This document shows, in pieces, positions 1-5,917 of a stretch of 9,357 nt of DNA. Positions within the stretch are counted from its first letter, which is position 1. Each line of letters starts with the position of its first letter. The position numbers were made by a program, and so were the translations under genes. The stretch comes from Bacillota bacterium (GTDB lineage: Bacteria > Bacillota > Clostridia > Peptostreptococcales > Anaerovoracaceae), in contig JAGATO010000260.1 of the NCBI GenBank assembly GCA_017621195.1, positions 1-9,357 of the forward strand, read 5' to 3'. The notes under the pieces were generated by a model. The model was not told the DNA's origin. It saw only the letters and a list, made by a program, of their open reading frames with translations, and did not search any database.

Positions 1-192
1 CAGTGGAAGAAAAGTACAAAACGCTATTGGGGACTAAGAAAGCTGGGTGCACCCGAGTGGATGGCGAAGCAATCCGTGGGATTTGGAGACCACTACCAGG
101 CTGTAGCAAAAACAACGGGACTCTACCTCATTAGCAAAGAAATCCTCGCAAGGCGAGGACTTCTAAGTTGCTTGGATTATTATTTGAATTGA
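1..192 (+). CDS. ltrA: Group II intron reverse transcriptase/maturase, C-terminal end (partial)
   Basis: The frame is open from the first base and ends at TGA 190-192, giving the last 63 residues of the intron-encoded protein; the start lies outside the window. The fragment is basic and carries spaced aromatic and basic residues (RYWGLRKLG, then PEWMAKQSVGFGDHY, ending LSCLDYYLN). This resembles the maturase/DNA-binding tail of bacterial intron-encoded proteins. There is no Cys-pair HNH endonuclease after it, as expected for class C introns, which lack the endonuclease domain. The stop overlaps the first bases of intron domain V, a normal arrangement because the ORF sits in domain IV. The protein would splice its own intron RNA and copy it into DNA. 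The call rests mainly on the RNA structure directly downstream; the 63 residues alone would be weak evidence. Confidence 0.82.
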   Translation, partial: QWKKSTKRYWGLRKLGAPEWMAKQSVGFGDHYQAVAKTTGLYLISKEILARRGLLSCLDYYLN

Positions 193-257
193 ACCGCCGG
201 GTGCCGAACGGCATGCCCGGTGGTGTGAGAGGGGCTATGCAATAGCCCCTACTCGAT
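1..257 (+). mobile_element. Group II intron (class C-like), 3' end with domains V and VI
   Basis: Domain V folds at 193-224. A 9-bp basal stem pairs 193-201 with 216-224, a two-base bulge sits at 214-215, a 4-bp distal stem pairs 202-205 with 210-213, and the loop is GAAC at 206-209. The basal stem contains C195-G196-C197, with G196 facing U221. This is the CGC-type catalytic triad of class C introns rather than AGC. Domain VI follows: 230-237 pairs with 243-250 and GAG 227-229 pairs with CTC 252-254, leaving A251 unpaired as the likely lariat branch point. The intron should end after GAT at 257, giving the usual AY 3' end. The 5' half and 5' exon lie outside the window. Known family behaviour (class C): insertion just 3' of terminator hairpins. 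Whether the intron is complete and active cannot be judged here. Confidence 0.85.
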
Positions 258-353
258 CTTGAACGTACAAATTTGCTGGTCAAAGACAAAAACAGATTGT
301 TTTTGCCGTAAAACTCATTTTGATCAAATGGAAAAATCCCCAGCCTTCCCTTG
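258..353. other. Short intergenic 3' exon with a weak AT-rich hairpin at 287-305
   Basis: These 96 bases lie between the predicted intron end and the stop codon of the leftward permease gene. A perfect 8-bp inverted repeat, CAAAAACA (287-294) and TGTTTTTG (298-305), has a 3-base loop. The T-rich arm makes it a possible weak terminator for the leftward operon or in both directions, but the stem is AT-rich and no better terminator is visible. I see no gene here. Confidence 0.4.
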
Positions 354-1343
354 TCAAACCAGCCCCATAACCCTCAGCCAGAAGATCCACAGCGTCATGG
401 TAATGGACGAGAAGAACGTGGAGGCCACGATGATGCTGGAGGTCAGCACGTGGTCTGCCCGCATATTTTTTGCCATGACGAAGCAGGACACGGTGGTGGC
501 TGAGCCGGTCATGATCAGAATGGAAATGAGCTTGTCCTGAGTGTAACCCAGCCGGATGGCGATGGGCAGAAAGACGGCAGGGAGGATCACCAGCTTGATC
601 AGCGTAGCCCAAAGCGTAGGACCGATGCGGTGGATGGCCTTGCGTCCGTCGAATTCCACACCGATGCAAAGCAGAGCCAGAGGTGAAGTCAGACTTCCCA
701 CGCTGCTGACGGTCTTCATGATCATGGTGGGGAAGGACAGGCGCAGAACAGCGGCGATCAGTCCGGCCACGATGCCCAGAATGATGGGATTGGTAGCGAT
801 GTTATACAGAGAATCCTTCATCAGCGAGCGACGGGCTGAAACAGCCGCTGCGGCAACGCCGTCATGCGGCGCAGTTTCAGCGCCTTCCGGCGGCGCTGAA
901 AACGTCAGAATGATAACCGCCATGATGTTGAACAGCGGTACCGCAGCGGCGATCATCAGAGGAAGCTGTCCCGCGTAGCCGTAGAGGTTCTGCATGAAAG
1001 CGATACCCAGGATGGCGGCGCTGCCACGGGCGGCTCCCTGGGCAAAGGCGCTGACGATGGACCTGTCCTTCAGAAACACCACGGCTACCAGCCAGGTGAA
1101 GAGGAACATCAGAATCGAGCCAACGGCGCAGAAGAAAACGAAGCCGAGATCGAAGTTCTCGTACAGGTTGGAGGTGGAGATATCGTAAAACAAAAGGCAG
1201 GGCGAGGCCACCTTGAAGACGAACTTATCTGCCACGTCCGCAAAGGTTTGGTTTAATATTCCCACGCGCCCCAGATACCAGCCCAGAACGATGATCAGGA
1301 AAATCGGCACCGTGGCGTTCAGAGCAAAGAGAAAACTGTCCAC
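354..1343 (-). CDS. AEC-family transporter (auxin efflux carrier/malate permease-like)
   Basis: A 329-residue polytopic membrane protein with about ten hydrophobic segments in two halves. They are joined by a hydrophilic Ala/Glu-rich loop at about residues 150-180. Family-typical spots are P13 and the GWYLGRVGIL segment (21-30), SPCLLF (47-52), NPIILGIVAGL (185-195), SPLALLCIGVEF (220-231) and a final STFFSSITMTLWIFW segment. Length fits the family's usual 300-330 residues. AEC proteins are secondary carriers of small carboxylates such as malate; the substrate here cannot be read from sequence. The start is GTG at 1343-1341, sharing one base with the TAG stop of the upstream thioesterase (TAGTG). 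A GGGGAGG site at 1354-1360 lies 10 bases before it, inside the thioesterase end, so translation is probably coupled. It is the last gene of the leftward operon. Family call is secure; substrate unknown. Confidence 0.88.
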   Translation of the reverse strand: MDSFLFALNATVPIFLIIVLGWYLGRVGILNQTFADVADKFVFKVASPCLLFYDISTSNLYENFDLGFVFFCAVGSILMFLFTWLVAVVFLKDRSIVSAFAQGAARGSAAILGIAFMQNLYGYAGQLPLMIAAAVPLFNIMAVIILTFSAPPEGAETAPHDGVAAAAVSARRSLMKDSLYNIATNPIILGIVAGLIAAVLRLSFPTMIMKTVSSVGSLTSPLALLCIGVEFDGRKAIHRIGPTLWATLIKLVILPAVFLPIAIRLGYTQDKLISILIMTGSATTVSCFVMAKNMRADHVLTSSIIVASTFFSSITMTLWIFWLRVMGLV

Positions 1344-2104
1344 TAAATGCTATCCTCCCCAAAGGTCATGACAACGTCGAACGACGTATCTGCTTTTACG
1401 TTGTTGTGTCCGCGGAAGAACAGGGAACTGCCTTCGGCTGCCCGACCGATGGTAAACGTGTCCTGGGGGCGCAGCTCCGACTCGAAGTAGACCTCCATGC
1501 GCTTCAGATCGGCCAGACGGGCTTTTTCCTCTGCGGTGAACGTATCGTAGGCAAACTCGCTGTAGCGGCAGTTGTTCACGTGGCCCAGCAGGTCCAGATA
1601 GCTGTTGTACACCTTGCGGGTCTCGGACAGCTCATATTCCATCTGGATCTTTCTCGTAGCCCTGGCATCGAACAGGAATTCGGGATTGGGATCGGGGAGG
1701 TGGATGGGCAATGTATCCAGAACCTTGGGGCGAAGGATACTGCGATTTTTCACGTCAAGAAGGATGGAGAAGGTGACCGCCTGAAAGACGGTGTTTCCCT
1801 CATCGTCGCAGAAGAGGAGTTCGCGGCGGAAGTAGGGACCCTTCGTTCCGGAATGCCACGTCCGGGCCCGCAGATGTTCGCAGCCGTTGACGGGTCGGAT
1901 CACCTGGACATGCAGGGAGATCAGCGCCCAGGACAGGCCGTATTTGATGGTGGAATCCGCGTTGACGTGGAAGCGGCTCAGATGGCGCCCTGCTACGTCG
2001 GCAATGAGAAATTGATAGGCGTGGGGTTTCAGATGTCCGTTTTCATTCAGGAGAGAAACCTCCACATCCACGTCGTAAATAAACTGTGTTTCCTGTGTAT
2101 TCAT
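1343..2104 (-). CDS. Acyl-ACP thioesterase (FatA/FatB-like, double hotdog)
   Basis: A 253-residue protein of the Acyl-ACP_TE family, which hydrolyses fatty acyl-ACP to free fatty acid and ACP in the cytosol. The N-terminal hotdog covers about residues 5-135: YDVDVEVSLLNENGHLKP, then a WALISLHVQVIRPV strand and a RTWHSGTKGPYFRRE segment. The second hotdog starts near 150 and carries DLLGHVNNCRYSEFAYD (171-187), the family's conserved Asp/His/Asn region (D171, H175, N177 or N178) that supplies catalytic residues in plant FatB. Length matches bacterial family members (about 240-260). The start ATG has an AAAGAGGG site at 2113-2120, 8 bases upstream. It follows the ABC-F gene by 69 bases and overlaps the permease gene by one base. 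Bacterial members are common in anaerobic Firmicutes; acyl chain preference cannot be read from sequence. Confidence 0.9.
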   Translation of the reverse strand: MNTQETQFIYDVDVEVSLLNENGHLKPHAYQFLIADVAGRHLSRFHVNADSTIKYGLSWALISLHVQVIRPVNGCEHLRARTWHSGTKGPYFRRELLFCDDEGNTVFQAVTFSILLDVKNRSILRPKVLDTLPIHLPDPNPEFLFDARATRKIQMEYELSETRKVYNSYLDLLGHVNNCRYSEFAYDTFTAEEKARLADLKRMEVYFESELRPQDTFTIGRAAEGSSLFFRGHNNVKADTSFDVVMTFGEDSI

Positions 2105-2150
2105 GCAATATACCCTCTTTCTAAAAGGAATCCTCTCATTCTGATTCGCT

Positions 2151-2167
2151 GCGCCCGAAACGGACGC
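2151..2167 (-). other. Intercistronic hairpin between ABC-F and thioesterase genes
   Basis: Within the 69-base gap, GCGCCCG (2151-2157) and CGGACGC (2161-2167) form a 7-bp stem with a 3-base loop and one G-U pair. The leftward transcript has no U-run after it, so it does not look like an intrinsic terminator. It may stabilise or process the polycistronic mRNA. No separate promoter is evident in the gap. Confidence 0.4.
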
Positions 2168-2173
2168 GTCATA

Positions 2174-4030
2174 TCATCGGCTGGCCTTCTGGGCTTCGAT
2201 CTGCTCCGCCAGCTCGTTCAGATAGATCCATCGCTCCGTCTTTTCGTCCAGCTGTTCCGTCAGCTTCTGACGGCGCTGGGTCAGCTCCTGCAGCTTTCCG
2301 TAATCGCTGCCAGCCCGGTTGATGTCGTCGTCTACCACGGAAATCTGCGCCTCCAATTCGGCGATATCGTCATCGATGGTTTCGAATTCCTTCTGCTCCT
2401 TGAAGGAGAATTTCAGCTTCTTTGGACGGGCCGCGGAATCGCCGGGAGGATTTGCGGAGGAAGCGGCGCTTTGGGCCGCCTTCGCTGCAGCTGCCTTTTC
2501 CGCAGCCGCCTTCTCTAAAGCCGCTTTTTCTGCGGCTTCTTCGGCCAGAGCCTTGCGAGTCTCCACCCAGTCGGTGTAGCCGCCGGGATAGTGTGCGATG
2601 CGGCCGTTGCCCTCGTAGACGAAGGTGCGGACCGCCATGCGGTCGATGAAGTGACGGTCGTGGCTGACGGCAATCACCGCTCCGGCGAAGCTGTCCAGAT
2701 AATCCTCTAAGATGCACAGCGTGTCGATGTCCAGATCGTTGGTGGGCTCATCCAGCAGGAGAACGTTGGGAGCACCCATGAGGATCCCTAACAGGTACAG
2801 ACGGCGCTGCTCCCCGCCGGACAGGCGGCCGATGGGAATGGAGTGCATGTGCATGGGGAACAGAAACCGTTCCAGCATCTGGGAGGCGCTGATGACGCCG
2901 TTTTCGGTGCGGACGTTCTGGGCGATGTCGCAGACGTAGTCGATGATTCGCTGGGACCGGTCCATGTGCTCGTTTTCCTGAGAAAAATAGCCGATGCGAA
3001 CCGTGTCGCCGATCTCTACGCTGCCGCTGTCGGGAGAAAGCTCCCCGCAGATCAGCTTCAGCAGCGTGGATTTTCCGGCGCCGTTTTCCCCCAGGACGCC
3101 GATGCGGTCGTTTCGGAGGACGGTGTAGGTGAAGTCGGAGATCACCGGAACGCCGTCAAAGGACTTGGACACGTGTTCCAGCTCGATGATCTTCTTTCCC
3201 AGGCGGGAGGCTACGGAGCTCATTTCTACCGCGGCGTCGTTGATCACCAGCTTGCCCTGTTCTAGCTGATGGAACCGATCGATGCGGGCCTTTGCCTTGG
3301 TGGTTCTGGCCTGGGCGCCGCGGCGCATCCATTCCAGCTCCCGGCGGTACAGCGTCCGACGCTTTCGTTCGGCGGCCTGCGCCATCTCCTCCCGGGCTGC
3401 CCGGTTTTCCAGATACGTTTCGAAATTGCCTTCGTGACGGTACAGAAGGCCGTCGGTCAGTTCCAGAATCACGTTGGTGACCCGGTCCAGAAAATATCGA
3501 TCGTGGGTTACCATGAAGATGGCGCCGCGATACTTCTTTAAAAAAGTCTCCAACCATTCCACCGTGTCGCTGTCGATGTGGTTGGTAGGCTCGTCCAGAA
3601 TCAGAATGTCCGCCGGATTGGTGAAGATGCCGGCCATAGCAACCCGCTTGCGCTCGCCGCCGGACAGAGTTTCCATCCTGGCATCGAAATCGTCGGTACC
3701 CAGCTGGCGCAGCATGGATTTGCAGCGAAACTCGCCTTCGGCTTTTACCTCCGGCCACAGATAGCTCATGGCCTGTTCCAAAACGGTAGCCTTCGGATCC
3801 CAGGCGGGAGCCTGAGGAAGAAAGCCCATGCGGACGCCGCCTGTGAGGACGATCTTTCCGTCGTCCGGCTCTTCCACGCCGGCTGTGATGCGCAGCAGCG
3901 TGGATTTTCCCGTACCGTTGACGCCGATGAGGCCGATCTTGTCACCTTCATTGATGGCGAAGGACAGGTCGGTCAGCAGGGGATTGACTGTATAGGATTT
4001 GGATATTCCGGTGGCGTTGAGCAGGATCAA
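2174..4030 (-). CDS. ABC-F family ATPase, Uup-like, with C-terminal coiled-coil
   Basis: A 618-residue soluble protein with two ABC ATPase domains and no membrane segments. Domain 1 has Walker A GVNGTGKST (36-44), LPQ Q-loop (71-73), LSGGE signature (122-126), DEPTNHID Walker B with catalytic E147, and THDR switch (175-178). The linker carries ELEWMRRGAQARTTKAKARI (231-250), typical of Uup-type proteins. Domain 2 has GENGAGKST (314-322), LSGGE (403-407), DEPTNDLD with E428 (427-434) and SHDRH. An Ala/Lys/Glu-rich linker (about 494-535) leads to a coiled-coil tail (540-618), as in Uup. ABC-F proteins act on the ribosome, relieving stalling or antibiotics; Uup's tail also binds DNA. Which role applies here is unknown, and both catalytic glutamates are intact. 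The start is TTG at 4030-4028, chosen because AAGGAGG (4039-4045) lies 8 bases upstream. It follows the GntR gene by 36 bases. Confidence 0.93.
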   Translation of the reverse strand: MILLNATGISKSYTVNPLLTDLSFAINEGDKIGLIGVNGTGKSTLLRITAGVEEPDDGKIVLTGGVRMGFLPQAPAWDPKATVLEQAMSYLWPEVKAEGEFRCKSMLRQLGTDDFDARMETLSGGERKRVAMAGIFTNPADILILDEPTNHIDSDTVEWLETFLKKYRGAIFMVTHDRYFLDRVTNVILELTDGLLYRHEGNFETYLENRAAREEMAQAAERKRRTLYRRELEWMRRGAQARTTKAKARIDRFHQLEQGKLVINDAAVEMSSVASRLGKKIIELEHVSKSFDGVPVISDFTYTVLRNDRIGVLGENGAGKSTLLKLICGELSPDSGSVEIGDTVRIGYFSQENEHMDRSQRIIDYVCDIAQNVRTENGVISASQMLERFLFPMHMHSIPIGRLSGGEQRRLYLLGILMGAPNVLLLDEPTNDLDIDTLCILEDYLDSFAGAVIAVSHDRHFIDRMAVRTFVYEGNGRIAHYPGGYTDWVETRKALAEEAAEKAALEKAAAEKAAAAKAAQSAASSANPPGDSAARPKKLKFSFKEQKEFETIDDDIAELEAQISVVDDDINRAGSDYGKLQELTQRRQKLTEQLDEKTERWIYLNELAEQIEAQKASR

Positions 4031-4053
4031 TACGAATTCCTCCTTGGTGAACT

Positions 4054-4065
4054 GCGGCGAACCGC
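4054..4065 (-). other. UUCG tetraloop hairpin between gntR-type and ABC-F genes
   Basis: On the minus strand GCGG TTCG CCGC forms a 4-bp G/C stem closed by a UUCG tetraloop, one of the most stable small RNA loops. It starts 1 base past the regulator's stop and ends 8 bases before the AAGGAGG site of the ABC-F gene. No U-run follows, so it is not a terminator. It may affect mRNA decay or the ratio of the two proteins. Confidence 0.45.
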
Positions 4066-4066
4066 T

Positions 4067-4699
4067 TTATAGATCGGACAGGTTGATGCCCAGGGGTTTT
4101 TCCATGTGGATCTGAGTGATTTGGTAGACGTGCTCCGTGTCGCCGTCCTTCATGGCCTGAAGGATGGCACGGTGCTCCTGGCACGTTTCCTCCCGGCGGC
4201 CTTCGTGGGACAGAGACATGATGGCCAGCTGACGGATCTGGGCGATCAGCGAATCGAAGGTCTCGTTGAACGAAGAATTGTTCAGAAAGCGGACGATCTC
4301 CAGGTGAAAGCGATTGTCCAGATCCACGAAGGCTTCGATGTCATCGGTGCTGCGCTGGCGCTCCAGAAGCTGTTCCAGAGTGGAAAACAGCTGCTGTTCC
4401 GCCGATCCCTGGCAACGGGAGGCGATCTGCAGCGTACAGTAGCCCTCGATGGCTGAACGCGTCTGGAAGATTTCGATCACGTCGGTGCTGGTCATCCGGT
4501 GCAGCATGAAGCCGCGGCTGGGGATGATGTCCAGATACTTTTCCTGAGCCAGCCGATGGATGGCATCCCGCATGGGCGTGCGGGAGATCCCCAGCTCCTG
4601 AGATACTTTCGTTTCGGAATATATGGTACCGTAGTCGAGACGGTGGTTTGTGATTAGTTCTTTTAAGTGCTGGTAGGCCAGCGCCTGCAGTGTTTTCAT
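4067..4699 (-). CDS. GntR-family transcriptional regulator, FadR/FCD subfamily
   Basis: A 210-residue DNA-binding regulator. The N-terminal winged helix-turn-helix is at about residues 3-68: TKVSQELGISRTPMRDAIHRL covers the recognition helix and YLDIIPSRGFML the wing. The all-helical FCD ligand domain spans about 72-200. Its metal-binding residues are visible: D128 and H132 in DLDNRFHLEIV, H176 in QEHRAIL, and H198 in QIHMEK. FCD proteins bind small carboxylates, often through this metal site, and then leave DNA. The start ATG has GGAG (4708-4711) 8 bases upstream. It is the first gene of the leftward operon and faces the reductase-kinase operon across a 235-base control region containing a perfect palindrome. 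That makes it the likely local repressor of the acid-sugar genes. The effector is inferred to be a hydroxy-acid but is not shown. Confidence 0.93.
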   Translation of the reverse strand: MKTLQALAYQHLKELITNHRLDYGTIYSETKVSQELGISRTPMRDAIHRLAQEKYLDIIPSRGFMLHRMTSTDVIEIFQTRSAIEGYCTLQIASRCQGSAEQQLFSTLEQLLERQRSTDDIEAFVDLDNRFHLEIVRFLNNSSFNETFDSLIAQIRQLAIMSLSHEGRREETCQEHRAILQAMKDGDTEHVYQITQIHMEKPLGINLSDL

Positions 4700-4749
4700 G
4701 GAAGGTTCTCCGATTGTGTTTCAAAGAAAAAGAAACTTTCTAACATTTT

Positions 4750-4778
4750 ATTTTATAATAAAGAAAAGAAGTGGTCAA
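4750..4778 (-). promoter_or_regulatory. Leftward sigma-A-type promoter of the gntR-type operon
   Basis: On the minus strand TTGACC (4778-4773) and TAAAAT (4755-4750) are separated by 17 bases. They match the -35 and -10 consensus at five of six positions each. Transcription should start near 4743-4744, leaving a leader of about 45 bases before the regulator ATG at 4699. The -35 overlaps the left arm (TGGTCA, 4772-4777) of an inverted repeat, a good position for autoregulation. Confidence 0.6.
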
Positions 4779-4792
4779 CGAAAAAATGACCA
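4772..4792. promoter_or_regulatory. Inverted repeat TGGTCA-N9-TGACCA between divergent promoters
   Basis: TGGTCA (4772-4777) and TGACCA (4787-4792) are perfect 6-base inverted arms with a 9-base A-rich spacer. The left arm overlaps the leftward -35 and the right arm abuts the rightward -35 (4793-4798). It could be a second operator for the GntR protein or a site for another regulator; chance is possible at this length. Confidence 0.4.
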
Positions 4793-4822
4793 TTGATCGG
4801 TATACCGGTATACTGCTATAAT
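4793..4822 (+). promoter_or_regulatory. Rightward promoter of the reductase-kinase operon
   Basis: TTGATC (4793-4798) and a perfect TATAAT (4817-4822) are separated by 18 bases. Transcription should start near 4829, giving a leader of about 106 bases before the reductase ATG at 4935. The TATAAT includes the ATG at 4821, which rules that codon out as the start of the reductase. The spacer is filled by the palindrome at 4800-4813, so a bound repressor would block RNA polymerase. Confidence 0.7.
4800..4813. promoter_or_regulatory. Probable GntR operator, perfect palindrome GTATACCGGTATAC
   Basis: This 14-bp sequence equals its own reverse complement and is also a tandem of the 8-mer CGGTATAC (4798-4805, 4806-4813). 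It lies exactly between the -35 and -10 of the rightward promoter. Operators of FadR/FCD regulators are typically short palindromes with a GT-N(2-3)-AC core, and GGTATACC at 4799-4806 fits. Assignment to the adjacent regulator is inferred from position and form. Confidence 0.65.
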
Positions 4823-4828
4823 GAAGAA

Positions 4829-4934
4829 AACGGCGGTGGAACGGGGCGACAGCAATAAGACCGAAGTCTCCGCCGCTTCGATGAACGGAAAAGGCGCTGT
4901 TTCAAATGGCGGGATGAGGAGGAGGAACGAGAAC
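4829..4934 (+). other. Leader of the reductase-kinase mRNA with possible stem and strong RBS
   Basis: About 106 bases separate the predicted transcription start from the reductase ATG. CGGCGG (4831-4836) can pair with CCGCCG (4870-4875), enclosing a small AGAC-CGAA-GTCT hairpin (4858-4869). An AGGAGGAGG ribosome binding site lies at 4917-4925, 9 bases before the ATG. I do not recognise a known riboswitch class. ATGs at 4881 and 4914 are in frame but would place the ribosome binding site inside the gene. Confidence 0.4.
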
Positions 4935-5843
4935 ATGACAGGTGGATTTATCGGATTGGGAATCATGGGTAAGCCCATGGCGAAGAACCTGGCAAAGGCC
5001 GGAACGGAGCTGATGGTTTACGACCTGAACGACGCCGTGGTGGAGGAACTGGAAGCGCTGGGCGCGATGAGAGGTACGGTTGAGTCCATCGGTACGCAGT
5101 GCGGCGTCGTCTTCACCATTCTGCCTACGGGAGCCATCGTACAGGACGTGCTGTTCGGCGAAGGCGGTCTGGCGGAAGCCATGAAGAAAGGAGGAACGGC
5201 AGCTTCCGCGGGCGGCGCTGTAGTCTGCGACATGAGCTCCGTCACCCCCGGCGAATCCCGGGTCTGCTACGGTAAATTGAAGGAGATCGGTGTGGGCTTT
5301 GTGGATTCTCCCGTCAGCGGCGGCGAACCGAAGGCCATCGACGGAACGCTGGCCTTCATGGCGGGCGGTGATGAAGGTGACTTCGAAACGCTGAAACCCT
5401 ATTTCGACATCATGGGAGCGTCCGCTTTGCTGGTGGGTCCCTCCGGCAGCGGCAGCATTACCAAGCTGGCCAACCAGATCATCGTCAACCTGAACATCGC
5501 GGCAGTGTCCGAAGCCTTCGTTCTGGCCACCAAGGCCGGCGCTGATCCGGAGAAGGTCTATCAGGCCATCCGCGGCGGCCTGGCCGGAAGTACGGTCATG
5601 GACGCTAAGGTTCCCATGATGCTGGATCGCAACTTTACGCCTGGCGGAACCATCAAGGTGAACCACAAGGACATCAAAAACGTCATGGCCACGGCTCACG
5701 ACGTGGACGTACCTCTGCCGCTGACCAGCCAGCTGTTTGAGATCATGCAGGCGCTGAAGGTAGGCGGTCACATGGGAGACGACCACAGCGGCATCGTCCA
5801 GTACTTCGAGCAGCTGGCCGATGTGAAGGTGCAGCGCCATTAA
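4935..5843 (+). CDS. garR: 2-hydroxy-3-oxopropionate (tartronate semialdehyde) reductase
   Basis: A 302-residue beta-hydroxyacid dehydrogenase that reduces tartronate semialdehyde to D-glycerate with NAD(P)H. The Rossmann domain starts at once with GLGIMG (7-12). The second strand ends in D30, which can favour NADH, but cofactor choice is uncertain. The substrate loop reads DSPVSGGEPKAIDGTL (124-139); the catalytic lysine is K177 in TKLANQIIVNLNIAA. The helical C-terminal domain has VYQAIRGGLAGSTVMDAK (208-225), DRNFTPGG and NHKDIKN. These segments closely resemble E. coli GarR as I remember it, more than LtnD (L-threonate dehydrogenase). Residues about 85-96 form a small insertion relative to GarR. 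ATG 4935 is chosen because AGGAGGAGG lies 9 bases upstream and the protein then begins right at the Rossmann strand; an upstream in-frame ATG at 4821 overlaps the -10 element. It is first in an operon with the DUF1537 kinase, 74 bases downstream. Confidence 0.9.
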   Translation: MTGGFIGLGIMGKPMAKNLAKAGTELMVYDLNDAVVEELEALGAMRGTVESIGTQCGVVFTILPTGAIVQDVLFGEGGLAEAMKKGGTAASAGGAVVCDMSSVTPGESRVCYGKLKEIGVGFVDSPVSGGEPKAIDGTLAFMAGGDEGDFETLKPYFDIMGASALLVGPSGSGSITKLANQIIVNLNIAAVSEAFVLATKAGADPEKVYQAIRGGLAGSTVMDAKVPMMLDRNFTPGGTIKVNHKDIKNVMATAHDVDVPLPLTSQLFEIMQALKVGGHMGDDHSGIVQYFEQLADVKVQRH

Positions 5844-5917
5844 TGCAGCGATGTTCCCGGGGTTGGCTGATGCGAAGACCCCATGAGAACAGAGAATGAA
5901 ACGGAGAACGAAAGCAT

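Noticed and set aside
2151..2167. Hairpin after the ABC-F gene as an intrinsic terminator
   Set aside because: No U-rich tract follows on the minus strand, so read-through into the thioesterase gene is more likely.
1406..2518. 370-codon plus-strand open frame
   Set aside because: It runs antisense across the well-supported thioesterase and the ABC-F tail, crosses their boundary, has no recognisable family motifs, and reflects GC-biased third positions.
2450..2560. DNA repeat in the Ala/Lys/Glu-rich ABC-F linker
   Set aside because: The repetition is at protein level (EKAA-like units) with varied codons; low-complexity linkers here are usual for Uup-type proteins, so it is not a DNA repeat element.
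4821..4934. N-terminal extension of the reductase from ATG 4821
   Set aside because: ATG 4821 overlaps the TATAAT -10 element, the extension matches nothing in the family, and a strong ribosome binding site precedes ATG 4935.
4902..5840. 312-codon minus-strand open frame
   Set aside because: It is antisense to the GarR-type gene; no family motifs and no ribosome binding site recognised.
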